DNA from: Rhytidiadelphus loreus
Lineage: Eukaryota; Streptophyta; Bryopsida; Hypnales; Hylocomiaceae
NCBI GenBank assembly: GCA_947034895.1
Contig: OX344765.1
Span: 25,983,001-26,047,000 of the forward strand
Direction of reading: 5' to 3'
DNA length: 64,000 bases
In this document: piece after piece, positions 22,497-33,680 of the stretch
How positions within the stretch are numbered: position 1 is the stretch's first letter
How the letters are laid out: each line of letters starts with the position of its first letter
Program-made: the position numbers and the translations under genes
The notes under the pieces: generated by a model
What the model was told of the DNA's origin: nothing
The model's input: the letters and a program-made list of their open reading frames with translations, nothing else
The model's database searches: none

Positions 22497-22710
22497 CACT
22501 ATAAGAAAATTTGTCCAAAATGACAGAAACTGGTTTGAATCAACAAGTCCTAATTGACAAAAAATTGGCAGATTTTTGTCAATTTTGACAAATTTCGGTC
22601 AATTCAGTCAATTTTTTGTTGAAATCGACAAAAATCTGTCAATTTTTTGTCAATTAGGACTTGTTGATTCAAACCAGTTTCTGTCATTCTGGATAGTTTT
22701 TCTTGTAGTG
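22497..22710. mobile_element. CACTA-like MITE, 214 bp, almost entirely inverted repeat
   Basis: The ends are CACTATAAGAAAA and the inverse of CACTACAAGAAAAA. The arms of about 90 bp share GACAGAAACTGGTTTGAATC and continue to 'caacaagtcctaattgac'. The flanking triplets (tgc and aat) do not match, so the target duplication has decayed or the ends are slightly off. The inner motif also occurs in the 1.54-kb CACTA element, pointing to a shared family. Confidence 0.75.
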
Positions 22711-22738
22711 AATTTACTATAGGTTTTATTTTTTAGTA

Positions 22739-22945
22739 ATGGTCGTTGCTAAATTTGGTTTTCCTGAGTTTACTGACGTCAACACAACCAACTGTTACAA
22801 AGTCATGGGACATGGGTTAGTTATTGACACTAGAAAGGATTGGAATATGGGTTAGTTGTCGGAACGGCTTGGCACCTTTGCGAGTAAGGACAATATTGTA
22901 AAAATTGCAGCAAGCCTTTCAATTCAAAATGTTATTGATACATAA
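22739..22945 (+). pseudogene. Decayed coding fragment, 69 codons with one internal TAG
   Basis: The frame starts at ATG (MVVAKFGFPEFTDVN) and reads through KVMGHGLVIDTRKDWNMG to a TAG, then continues LSERLGTFASKDNIVK to TAA. Composition is protein-like over its whole length, so the TAG looks like damage. It may be a 5' exon of a sequence related to the element-derived genes nearby. The family is not identified. Confidence 0.45.
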
Positions 22946-23187
22946 TTTGTGCTGTTGAACGGGTTGTTTTTGTTAAATTCTAGAACAAATTAAAGCTTGC
23001 AATGTGAGAGTTAATCAAACGAATGTGATTGATTAGACTACAAATTGCAAGTGTACAGTACATGAATGCAGCATCCACCAAACAATATAATCCCTAAATA
23101 ATAATGCAGCAATGACCGCACCCAGCAACCCATGCTAACTATAGTTAACTTTTGGAACAAATTGTTTATGAAATCTCTGCAACCATA

Positions 23188-23500
23188 TCATTGGGAACAA
23201 TCACTACTGTACAGAGTATTCATTGCTATAGGATCAGATTCTTCCCTAAAAAGACCATAGTGGTGGCTGTCAACACATGGGATCCGCTCATCGTAGATAT
23301 GTGGAACTCTCAGCCACCGCCGCTTCGTTGTTTTTGGATACAAATCACGAGCCCACTTGGTTATGTTTAAGGCACCACTCCTCACATGTCGTTGGGGCAT
23401 CTAAAGCCCACCATGCATCGCAACGCTTTGATGCTGCAGAGATCATGGCTAGGTCTGGTATAGACCGCTCAACTTCTCTATGCTTCAACTCCACTTTGGC
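23188..23500 (-). pseudogene. Decayed coding fragment with a frameshift
   Basis: Reading on the minus strand, one frame (KHREVERSIPDLAMISAASK ... CEEWCLKH) is followed near 23370 by another frame that continues protein-like (ITKWARDLYPKTTKRRWLR ... RIPCVDSHHYGLF). The change of frame without a splice signal points to a broken gene. No family is assigned. An inactive transposon gene is the likely source, judging from the neighbourhood. Confidence 0.4.
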
Positions 23501-23559
23501 TTCATATCAATGTTGAATGTTTCAATACTAGAATTGGTATTGCTGCACTACTATGCTTA

Positions 23560-24470
23560 CCTATTGTTTAGTCCCTCCATGTTGAGAGTGGTATTGAGTA
23601 CTAGCGTTTACAATATGATGCAATTTTTCCATCCCTAGCAACTCCACACTGACAAACTCCCGAACTTATCCACAAACCAAGGCCCATGCATGTTCACCAA
23701 CACATGCTGCACATCATTCTAGGCAAAAATGCATTTCACTATGTTGATTTTGGTAGGGCTCCTTAACGCAAACACTTTAGCGGAAGCATTATGGAAACCA
23801 TAAAATCTAGTTTTTCAATATTTAGTTAGAATTAGGAATAAGGTATCCAAATCTGGAAAAAAAAATTGATTTCTTAAGACCCAAAGAGAAAAATTACCAA
23901 AATTACGAACTCAGAAAATATATAGATTACTTTATAAAGATAAAATGGTTAAGGTAGGAACTAAGTTTCCGGTCTTAACCGGAAATCGGACCTGGAATAC
24001 GGACTTGGATATGGATGCGGAAACAGTTTCCAGATCCTCTCAGGTATCGGAAAAGCATGATAGATCCTACCGGAATGTAGTAGGAGCTACAGTAGTTCGC
24101 AAGAAACCAACGAAACTCTAACGAAACTCCCAACAGCAGGATCGGAATTCACAGCGGAACGTTCAATGGGCGGAATTTTCTGGGGAATGCGGATCGGGAC
24201 CCTAACGGCTAGAATGAAGGAAAAATGACAAGGGCTTGGGAAAGTCACTCCCATTGTTTGCTGTCACATTTTTTTGGTTGTCTCTCATGTGTTTAGAGGT
24301 TGTTTTGCACTAAGAGGGAGCAAGTTAAAAGTTGAGTTCCAATTCCGGTTGAGAGGAAGGCGGACAGTTGAGTTGGGAAGGCGAGATTCCTTAGGATTGG
24401 TTGTAGTACTGAGAAATTTTAGTGAGCATTCCTGAAGGGGAGGAGGTCACATCTCGAGAGCAATGGTGAA
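23560..24470. other. Non-coding leader-like sequence before a decayed element gene
   Basis: No frame is supported. From about 23940 the sequence is rich in CGGAAT/CGGATC motifs that recur within the downstream pseudogene, so it may be the 5' untranslated part or terminal repeat of the same element. Confidence 0.35.
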
Positions 24471-26390
24471 GAGAGAATCTGGAGAAGAAGCCGGTCCAGT
24501 TAACCTCCGAACTGTGGTTTTGGGAGTTCCTAAAAATCGGCAAAAACGCACCCAGTTGGAGAATGACCTGGTCTAGATTGGATGTTTGGGTTTGCTAAAG
24601 AAGCCCTAGAGTCTGAGGATGAGGGGATGGTCCGGGAGTTGGTGGCGGAGCAGTCAAACAAGTGGAATCAGACCCTCAGGGTGTTGCCTTTCAAGTAGAC
24701 AGTTGAGATGTGGAGGAAGGTCTACAATTTTCCGAAGGAGGGAGAGGGCTTGGCATCAAGGATAGACAAATTCCTAAATAATAAGTTCTCTCACTGACCA
24801 AACTTCAAAGACGGATATGCAGTAGGAGATCGGACTGTGTAAAGTCGAGGAACAGGAGAGTGTTAGAATTCTTGGTCCCCATACTATATCTAGAATGGCC
24901 AAACCGGATTACAGTTACTCTGGCCAACACCATCTTTGGTGCACTATCTAGGGACCGGAAGGTTAGTTGGGGGGTAGTAATCTGGGATCTCGTGAATAAG
25001 ATGATAGCGGTTGTTGGGAAGTCCAAACCTTTCGGACTCAGTCCTATTCTCTTCTACCTTTATCATTCTTTAGAATTGCTGAGGGATAAGGAAGGTCGGT
25101 GTACAAAGCAACAACAGTTATGTTGAAGTATAACATCAGCCCGGAACCGGAAGGAGAAGAAGAAAGAGAGTCTGGAAGAGTCCTTAGAACAAAAAAAGAA
25201 GTGATTAGAGGAGAGGACCTCTGAATCAGGGAAAGGAAAGAGACCTATGGAGGAAAAGAGTGAGAGAGATCTTCTTTGGCTAGGAAACTGGAAAGAGGGT
25301 ATTTTGGAGAGGATAATTGCGGATCTGGAGGAATACCCGACCCAGTCAGATAAGGAGAGAGAGGCGATTAGTGGTATCTGCAACAAGATGGGGACCATCA
25401 ATGCGGAAGAACTCCACAAGAGGATAGAAAGTCTCCTCTATGACAAAGAGAAGGAGAGGTTAGAAAATCAGATAGAAGAGATAGCAGATCAGATCAAAGA
25501 GCTCCAATCACAGTTGGAGAAAAAGACCATCGAGGCAAGGTGAAAAAGACCATCGAGGCAAGGAGGAAAAGACACCTTTCAACCGGGTCTGTTGATACCT
25601 TTAAACGGATCCGCGAATTCATTAGTCATCCGGACGATGTCTTAAACAAAACCAAGTTGTTTGATGCAGAAATACATAAGTCTAATCCTATAGTGGCAGC
25701 AAAAGTAGTTGGAGTGTTAGTTGAGTTTGGGAAGAAGATGGGGAATACCCTGTTCGAGATCCGAGAGGTTATGTAGGAAGTCGGTCATTATCCGGATCCG
25801 GAAACGGAAATCGACCAAGGGAAGGACAAGACCCCAACCAAGACTCTAGCAATGTTGCCCCCATCATCAGCAAAGCAGAAAGATAGGAGTACAGGCAAAG
25901 TGAAGACCCTACAACCACCAAGACCATCTTCCCGACTTGATTTCGAAATGGAGAAAGGTTCTACGCCCGGATCCCAGTCTAAGAGTCATATACGGAAGGG
26001 GGATTCAAAGCAAGAAATGCCGCAAAGCAAGGCCATTAAACCAGCACCCAAGATTCCAAGTACGATCAAGAAGAAGAAGACATCGAAACAAAGAAGAGAC
26101 GAGGATACTGCAAGTCAGAGTTCCAAGGAAGACAAGTCTCCCCATAATTCAGGCGAGGAGGAACATCGGTCCGGATCCGGAACGGAATCGGATGAAGCGA
26201 CAAAACTGGAAGATGACTCCGAACTGGATGTGATTTCGCCTTCACAATTCAAGGGGAAGACTAGGACGCCATCCAAGGACAAAGTGGAAGCTGCTGCAAA
26301 GCCCTCACCAAGTAGAAAATAGCCAACCAAGAAAGGCGCCGCCAAACATGCGAAACCTTTATCAAAGCGACCTAGGAGTAGGTAGGAAGT
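24470..26390 (+). pseudogene. Decayed plant mobile-element protein (Gag-like or plant-mobile-domain-like)
   Basis: Coding pieces follow each other on the plus strand with scattered stops: 24860-25126, then the same frame to 25543, then the frame offset by two bases from 25540 to about 26385. A block around 24880-25060 (RITVTLANTIFGALS ... SWGVVIWDLVNKM ... ILFYLYHSLELL) resembles putative plant transposon protein domains. It is followed by a Lys/Glu-rich coiled coil (25250-25540) and a Ser/Lys/Pro-rich low-complexity tail ending near the basic AKHAKPLSKRPRSR. Stops occur at 25124, 25201 and 25774. The frame change at 25543 is caused by a 23-bp tandem duplication. The assignment is by resemblance only. 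Confidence 0.5.
25520..25563 (+). repeat. 23-bp tandem duplication causing a frameshift
   Basis: AAAAAGACCATCGAGGCAAG at 25520 is repeated at 25543 with a period of 23 bp. Ignoring one copy would reconnect the frames on either side, so this looks like a replication-slippage lesion in the pseudogene. Confidence 0.85.
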
Positions 26391-27680
26391 TTACTTAGAG
26401 TAGACATAGGCCGATGGGCCAAAAACCTAAGTTTTTGGTAGGAAGAAAGCAATTAATTAGGTGCTTTTTAGTTGGATGCACCTAGACCTCTGGTTCTGGT
26501 TTTCCAGGATCTGAGATCCACATTTTGCGGATCAACAGGGTTGGTAAGAAAGTCAATTGTTAGCGGATAAGGATTGACGCGTGTCATTATCTCATTTATC
26601 TGGTCCTTTTCTTTTTCTGTTGGAACCTTTAGGGTTCCTAGGAGTTGTGTGGTATTTTAGGGGTTGAAGTTTGTTTGAAGCCCTGGGTTTTCTTACTTTT
26701 ATTTTCCATTTGCAATCTTAATTCCAGATTTGTACTTCATTTGAGTTGGTCTGAGAAGTCTTGATTCTTTGTTGGTATGCTAGAACCATTGTTTAGTATG
26801 GGCTAGCTGAGTTTGCAGATGCTAGATGAAGGAGTATCTCCCCCGGATTCCATCTGGATCCGATTCCGGGAATTGGTGATTTGGTTTAGGAAGCTTTGTG
26901 TACTAGGAGTAATTCTGTTTGCTGATGTTTCTTGGGTGTCTTCTAAGTGGGATAGCTATTCCTAAGTTGGGTGAGTTCTTCATGAGGAAGAGCACATGCT
27001 AGCCGACGTCTTGTTGAGGTCCTGTTGTATCTGGAAGAGAGGAACAAGAAAGTAGATGGGACCTTTCAGTTATCGGACAGTTGCGTCGTGTTCTTGAGAT
27101 TGGAGTCAGGTAGGTCTGTCGTTGTAGTACTGTGAGGACGGTAGGGGTTTCCTGAGTGACCTGCGGGTTAGGATTGAATGTCCAGATTCATTGTGAGGAA
27201 GAATCCGCGTACTATTCTTTTCTGTATTTTGTTAGTTCTATAGTGATGCTCCATTCATTGAAAATTGCATGAGGGTAGGGTATACGTTCCCTTCCTTAAC
27301 TATAAGAGCGGACCCCTCTAAATTAGAGATTAAACTTTTTATTGGGTTATTTGAATACTGGATCCAGATCTAGATCCGAGAGAGGTACCAAATTTGGCCA
27401 ATCCTCCTTATTTGGTGAAGGAGGGAAAGAATGTATGAGTCAGAGAAAAAACAAGTTGAGGATATAAGTGTGGAAAGGGAGTTTCCGGTTTTATTTCTGG
27501 TTTCTTTTGTCTTGGAGTTGTCTTTTTCACATCTTGTTTCGGATATCTTGAAGAAACTACGAGTAAAGTCATTTGAAAATGATACACGAGTCATCTTGGG
27601 TGTTTTATGTCAATTTAACATCTAACGGGAGGATTTGTGCTTTCCTGTGTTACTACAAGCATAAAAGCAGTGAGGAAGGA
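26391..27680. other. Non-coding sequence after the decayed element gene
   Basis: No gene is supported. GGATCCGGAT-type motifs persist to about 27380, which suggests it is still part of the same degenerate element. Confidence 0.35.
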
Positions 27681-28090
27681 AAAATAGGGCATGAACCTGT
27701 AAGAAGACTTACAATATAATGAGTGACGTGGGTCTCTCCGAATGCGGCAATAAATGCCTTACCAAATGCATCCATACGAACTCGGCAACACTGTCTTTGC
27801 TCTTATGACAACACCAATCCCCTAAAATATGGCAAAAAATCTTCTAGCGTTTTCCACACCCGCCAATGTTTCACCCTAGCAACACCTCCTTTGAGGTTAT
27901 TGAATTCTGATATGCATACATCTTTCCAGGCTTTGTCTAAATTAGACTAGGAGCTGTCTTCAAAGAGCTTGCTTGCAACCGCCCCACTAAGACTTGGCTT
28001 GGTGACAACATTCTCAGTCTTATCTAAGCGCTTAATGTCCTTTTTGAGCACACAATTGTCCTTTTCTACACCAATGGCTGACAAATATTT
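27680..28090 (-). pseudogene. Fragment of a transposon-related protein, two internal stops
   Basis: One minus-strand frame runs from about 28086 to 27690, with stops near 27950 and 27810. It includes ASKLFEDSS, EFNNLKGGVARVKHWRVWK, RVRMDAFGKAFIAAFGETH and VTHYI. The last part resembles the end of transposon-derived proteins in which a Phe-Gly-Glu-x-His-x-Thr-x-Tyr block follows the catalytic core. I base that on recall of the family pattern. No start or splice sites were placed. Confidence 0.45.
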
Positions 28091-30180
28091 TCAATTTTCT
28101 TGATGGCTTCAGTCTTTCTATGATCATCCTGCATATTCCATATAAATTGCATGTGCAAGTGTGAGCCCCAAATTCGTCACTTGGGACTCATTGTTTTCTT
28201 TTTTTTAGTTTATTACAAATTAAGGCATAAAGTACTACAAAAAGCCCAAAAAAGAGTGTAGAACCAAAATAGGTATGTCACGTACCAGTATAGCATTTGG
28301 TCATAAATAGCCTTTTATCCATAGATTACCCATAAAACCCACTTGTATATAGGTTAGAACCTGTAACTAGTGGAAAACAATAGGGCTACTGGGAATTTAC
28401 CCAAAATAGCCCAAACCTAGTGCATGTGACCATGATAGGCTAAAATAGTCTTAGGAGAGTTAAGGAGGTCCCCACGTAAATCTCCAAAGATAGGTTCTAG
28501 TTTCCCCATTCCACCGACGAAACATTAGGAATCCAAATTGTTAGCTTGCAGGTGTTACTTGTCCCAGACAGGCCGCATGGAAGAATCCACAGCCGCCGGA
28601 TAGTGTTCTTGGATCTGGAACATGTCGGGGTATCCACGGCAAAATCCATTCGCTAAGATTCCCTCACGTATGAAAGATTCCCTAACTACCAGTGATTCAA
28701 CCGAAGTCAGTTTTCACCTCGCCACCAACTATGTGCCAGAATAGCCCAAGACTTGGCACGTGGCTTGGGGAACTCCATGAGAGGTTCCCCCAAAAGTCTC
28801 GGTTTTTTCTTATCTCCAAAGGATCTTTTTCCGAGCAGTCAACCGCCAAAGGCCACGTTGGGAAATTCATGGAAAATACCCAGGCCGCGGTAAAATCTCA
28901 CTAAAAATTAGACTAGCATCTTTTATGTTAATAATGCGCCCCGACAAATTTCATGATGTTCCAATAGCGGGAAGCAGCCGAAACTGACAACATTCCCCCA
29001 ATTAATAATTACGGCAGGATCTTTGCGGGGTTGACTGGCGTCCCGGGAGCATACGAAGTCGGAACGGAGACATCAAGGAGCCTTTTCTTACTCCCTAGAG
29101 CCTCCTCAACAACCCTAGCTAGTTACCCAGGCCAAAAGAGGTAAACCCCAAAAGTTAGGTTTTTACCCTTTTAATTGGCTCTAGTTGGCACTAGTTTCCG
29201 ATGGGGTTTTTGTGATAGAAATAGGAGGTAGGGGTCCTTTAGGCTAAAAATGGAATTCTGAAGCCATTGGCACAATCCATTTGCAATTCCGAGCTAAACT
29301 CCAAAAGTTAGAAGTTAGGGCCAGCGTAAAACCCAAAATTAAGTGAAAATCTCAAATTTGGATGAAAATCCGGATGGATGAGGTTACTCGTCGAGGGGGG
29401 GAGTGGGCCTTGGAAACCTATAAAAGGGGGCCCTTCTCTCTCCCAAAACACCCCCAATGCTTGTTTTGGGTCCGTGGGTCCGACCTCTTTTTATGTTTTG
29501 GTATTTGCCAAAACTCCCCACGGTGTTTTTGGAGCACTTTGCTCCTTTCTTTGTTGTTATTTCATTGTAGTGTTGAAGGTCTGTAGAAGGTCCTTCACCT
29601 TTTGTTCTTTGTAAACTTTTGCGTGTTCTTTGAGGGCCTTACTTCTACCCAAGTATATCCAATTGTCCTTCTTGTGTATCCCTTACTAACCCTAGAGCCA
29701 CCCTCCACCGTACCTTGACGATGCCGCTTTGGGGGGCCTCTAGTCTTATGTTGTCCATAGTATACTAACTTCCTTTTTACTAAGCACGCGTTACTTCCGT
29801 TACTAACCAAGTCTCTCACTTCGCATTGCCACGTCTTTTCGTTGTGTTGGAAAAGAGTGGAGTAGTTCCCCTCCGGGGCAACCAAACCTCACCATTCCGT
29901 GTCCAAGTCAGTCCTAAATTGTGTGTTAAACATTCACCAAACGGCGGAGCTTTGAACCTCCAGGGAGCGGCAGTCCTAAATTTGGTGTAAAAACCAAATT
30001 GACGGCGAAGCTTTGCACCCCCCTCGTGGCCAGTTCCAAAGTTTAGTTTCCAAAACATTTGGGAACTATTCAAAGTTTAGCATCCAAAAAAACGGTCACT
30101 CAAGTCTAGGAGAGCCTATCTACCATCCATTTAGTAGTAGCCATTGTGTTTTGATAGTTCATAAAAAACCCAAAAAAGGG
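28090..30180. other. GC-richer non-coding region, possible LTR or leader of a non-autonomous retroelement
   Basis: No credible gene was found. Open frames on both strands near 28.7 and 29.4-30.0 kb lack family or splice support. A TATA box at 29419 followed by a pyrimidine-rich stretch suggests a promoter. I could not find paired long terminal repeats or a primer binding site. Confidence 0.35.
29419..29427 (+). promoter_or_regulatory. TATA box candidate
   Basis: TATAAAAGG stands in a GC-rich context and is followed about 12 bp on by CTTCTCTCTCCC. It may be the start region of a retroelement transcript or an orphan promoter. No gene follows. Confidence 0.4.
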
Positions 30181-30186
30181 GTCACA

Positions 30187-31000
30187 GTCTGCCGGGGTTG
30201 GGTTCAGTCGTTGGGGTTGGGTTCAGTCGGGGAAGAAGGTCTCAGTCGCCGGGTGGGTCTCAGCTACGGGGTGGGTCTCAGTCGTCGGGTAAGGGGCTCA
30301 GCTGCGGGTTGGGTTCAGTCGAGAGAGAGGGCTCAGTCGCCGAGTGGGTCTCAGCTGCGGGGTGGGTCTCAGTCGTCGGATAAGGGGCTCAGCTGCGGGT
30401 TGGGTTCAGTCGGGGGAGAGGGCTCAGTCGCTAGGTGGGTCTCAGCTGCAGGGTGGGGCTCAGTCGCCAGGTGGGCTCAGTCGCCGGGTAAGGGGCTCAG
30501 TCGCCGGGTGGGTACAGTCACGAGGAAAGGTCCAGTAACGGGGAAGGGTTCAGTCGGGGGAGAGGGTCCAGCTGCGGGGAGAGGGTTCAGTCGTCAGGAA
30601 AGGGTCCAATCACAGGGAAGGGTTCAGCCGAGGGAGAGGGTCCAGTTGCGGGGAGAGGGTCTCAGTCGCCGGGTAAGGGTCTCAGTCACGGGGAGGGATT
30701 CAGCTGCGGCCTGCGGGAAGGGGTACAGTTTGCCGAGTAAGGGTCCAGTCACGGGGAAAGGGTTCAGTCGGGGGAGAGGGTCCAGCTGCGGGGTTGGGTT
30801 GAGTCGCGGGGTGGGTCGCTCAGCTGCGGGGTGGGTTCAGTCGCCAGGTGGGCTTAGCTGCAGGGAGGGGCTCAGTCGGGGAAGGGGGTCCAGCTGCAGG
30901 GTGGTTCAGTCGCTGGGGAGGGCTCAGCTGTGGGGTGGGGTTTAGTCGCCGAGGTGGGTCTAGCTGCCAGGGGAGGGGTCTCAACTTGCGGGGTTGGGTC
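30187..31000 (+). repeat. GC-rich minisatellite of GGGTCTCAGTCGCCGGGTG / CAGCTGCGGG type
   Basis: Roughly 800 bp of short, variable units combine 'CTCAGTCGCCGGG', 'TTCAGTCGGGG' and 'CAGCTGCGGGG'. The unit length varies around 16-19 bp. The 310-codon frame across it is the translation of the repeat and is not a gene. Confidence 0.9.
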
Positions 31001-31019
31001 TAAACCCCCAAAACAGACG

Positions 31020-32460
31020 GACCTAAGCTAAAAGATAGAGTTAGCAAGGGGGAAGAAGGGAACTAACGAGGAGATAGGAAGACAATACAAACGCTTGCCT
31101 ACACGCCGGGGTAACTAAAAGCTAGTCAAAGACCAAGGAGTCGCGCCAACGTCATCGCAACACCACCACTTCCCTGCAAAAAACAACCATGGCAACCACC
31201 TTCGAATGGGGGAGAAGGGGAGGTGGTAGAGCTTTGATAGGAAGAGGAGACTATAGTGGAGATAAGGGGGGAATCCCTCCCTCCATTAGGAGAAAACTTA
31301 CGCGCACGGCATTTTCTCCGGGCGTAAGTGGTAGTTAACCACCCCTTTGACTTTTCAAGACAAGGAAGGCACGCCCAACCGGGCCCTTTAATGGGGCACG
31401 CAAGTTGAGGAGGACCGAGGGGCGAAGGAAAAAGAATTCTTTCAAGGAGAACCAAGGAGAGAAGGAAAAAGAATTCTTTCAAGGAGAACCAAGGAGAGAA
31501 GGAAAAAGAATTCTTTCAAGGAGAACCAAGGAGAGAAGGAAAAAGAATTCTTTCAAGAAGGACGGCCATCGTTTGGCCACTAGGATCAATAACCGCGCTC
31601 CCTAGCTTGGAGGAGGAGGTTGCCCTTCACCGCTTGCCATGGAGGAAGGGGAAGGCACTATAAGCTGAGAGACGGACTTCCACGCCGGGGTAAACTACTA
31701 ACTATTCCCCCACCCTCCGGCGGGGCCAAGAACATAGGAAAGCCGAGAGCTAAATGTTGCTAGGTCCAGGTCAAGTCAGATTAGAGTAGATAGGCTTAGA
31801 GTAGACTCCAAGAGGTTCCCGAAAACATAAGACACTCAGGAATCGGAGTTAGGACGACTGAGATATTGACGGATGAAGTTTAGGACCCGGGACGGATGAA
31901 ATCGTGGAGATTTCATCCAACCAAGTAGAAACTTAGGATTTAGCTAGGTAGTAGGGGGTCAGGTCCGTAGGTCAAATTGCGACCTCAACCGAGTTGGGAA
32001 GCCATAGGAAACCATGGATGAAATTCGATAGCCTTGCGGTCAAAACTTCATCCACCCATAGCGGGTGATTAGAGAGTCCAATTTGAACGAGCCTTAGGTT
32101 TTTAGAAATGGCGTGAGAGGACCTCTTACCGTTCGGGCAGTAGAGTAAACTTTAGAAATAAGGAACATAAAACATAACCTAGCAAGATATTCAACATAAG
32201 AGTCAATTAGAACCACGATTAGGGAGTCACGATTAGGAATTTAGCAAAAAAGATCCATTGCTTGGAAGGCACAATGGATTGACGCTTAGACACCCGTTAG
32301 AGTAGGACACTATCATAGAACTAGAACCTGGTTGTGTTCGCTGATTTACCAAGGGTGGGTAAATAAGCGCCCACAGCAAGTGAAGGATCTTTTCAGTAAT
32401 TTGCACCATAGCATGCAACTTGCACATGCGAGTCCCAGGGTTGTCTTGTCTGACATATTT
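31020..32460. other. GC-richer non-coding sequence
   Basis: Apart from a 37-bp tandem array at 31427-31575, I see no supported feature. Frames here are short and not protein-like. Confidence 0.4.
31427..31575 (+). repeat. 37-bp tandem repeat, four copies
   Basis: Copies start at 31427, 31464, 31501 and 31538. Each begins GGAAAAAGAATTCTTTCAAG and contains 'gagaaccaaggagagaa'. Copies are virtually identical, so the expansion is recent. Confidence 0.95.
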
Positions 32461-32829
32461 TTGGGTTTAGGTGTCGTGTATGACGTCTGACGTCGCGTGT
32501 TGCGTGTCACCAAGTGTCGAGTTTACTTGACATCGCGTCGCGGAGGGGTAAAAAAATTTACCCCACGGTAAATAGATTTTGCCTACGTGGCAAGGTTTAC
32601 AAAATGATGTGGAAAGCCAACTTGGGCGACTGCGGGTAGGGGCACATGTACTTCAGCCTTGGGCGACCGCGGATGGGGGCGCGTGCAAGTACAAATGGGG
32701 CGAGTACGGGTTCTAAAATTAGGGCGACTGCTGGTCCAGGGGGGCGACTACTGGTCCAAAAACACTCAAAACTGCCATTTTTGTGCAAATTGCAAAGAGA
32801 AAAAAAATTTAGAATGGTATTTTTTTTCC

Positions 32830-33680
32830 ATATGTTACCATAGGATCTTGCAATAGAATAGTTTGAGAATGCATGGAAAAAATTTCAGACATTTTGACCA
32901 CATAGATTGCAAAATAAATGCATTCAAAGTGAAGAAATTGTGTTTTTTTGGCACAATGGCAAACTAGTTTAAGACTTCAAATCTTCTTAACTTAAATAGT
33001 TTGAATTGTAGATCTTGAATTTAGTTTTTTTTCATCATTCAAAATTGAGTTGAAAATATAGAAAAAATAAAAGTTTAAAATATAATGTAATTTTCATTAT
33101 TTAAAAATTTATTTAGTAGAAGAAGGTATCATAGAGGGAAAAACTAAATCATTAATAGCTCTGAGATGGAATTAAAACTCACGAATTCCAATAGTGAGAT
33201 TGTTCTAACAATCAATGTTGATTTGGTGGACCTATTTGTTTTGAATTTTTCTGAAAATTGAACTCAAAAACAAATCCTATACCTATATTTTACAAATCAA
33301 TATTATAATTGCTTGCAAAACAAGATGCTCTACAACTTCTTGGCAACCTCTTCATATCATAAATCCAAATGAAATGAATAAAAGCTTTCCATATGAAAAT
33401 AAAATAAAATATATGAGAAAAAAAATTAATTTTTAATTCAAATTTTTCAAGATTTGTTTTTGCTCATCCAAATGATTTAATTTAGATCAAAGCTAATTGT
33501 TGTATAACTCTTGCTCCTAGGCACCAATTAAAATTAAAATTACAATCCTAGAAAGCTAATTTTTTTTTCCTATCTTTTCATAAAAATTTGACCATATAGG
33601 AACTTGGCCAAAATCCATTTGCCCCTTGTGAAGACAATGAGAATTTAGAGATTAACATCCTATCAGTGTATTATTTAACA
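32830..33680 (-). repeat. Dispersed repeat family A, inverted copy
   Basis: The inverse complement shows the same landmarks as the other copies: 'tttgccccttgtg' block, 'caccaattaaa', 'aaatccaaatgaaatgaat' and, at its outer end, 'gaaattttttcc' and 'tggcagttttgagtg'. Confidence 0.55.

Noticed and set aside
30013..30945. 310-codon open frame on the plus strand
   Set aside because: It is the translation of a GC-rich minisatellite whose units lack stops. Composition is only Gly/Ser/Val/Gln/Arg and it has no domain or splice context.
28149..32430. Inverted GCATGTGCAAGT at 28149 and about 32419 as ends of a 4.3-kb transposon
   Set aside because: The motif is short and itself partly palindromic, and sequence beyond it does not match. 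No target duplication was found.
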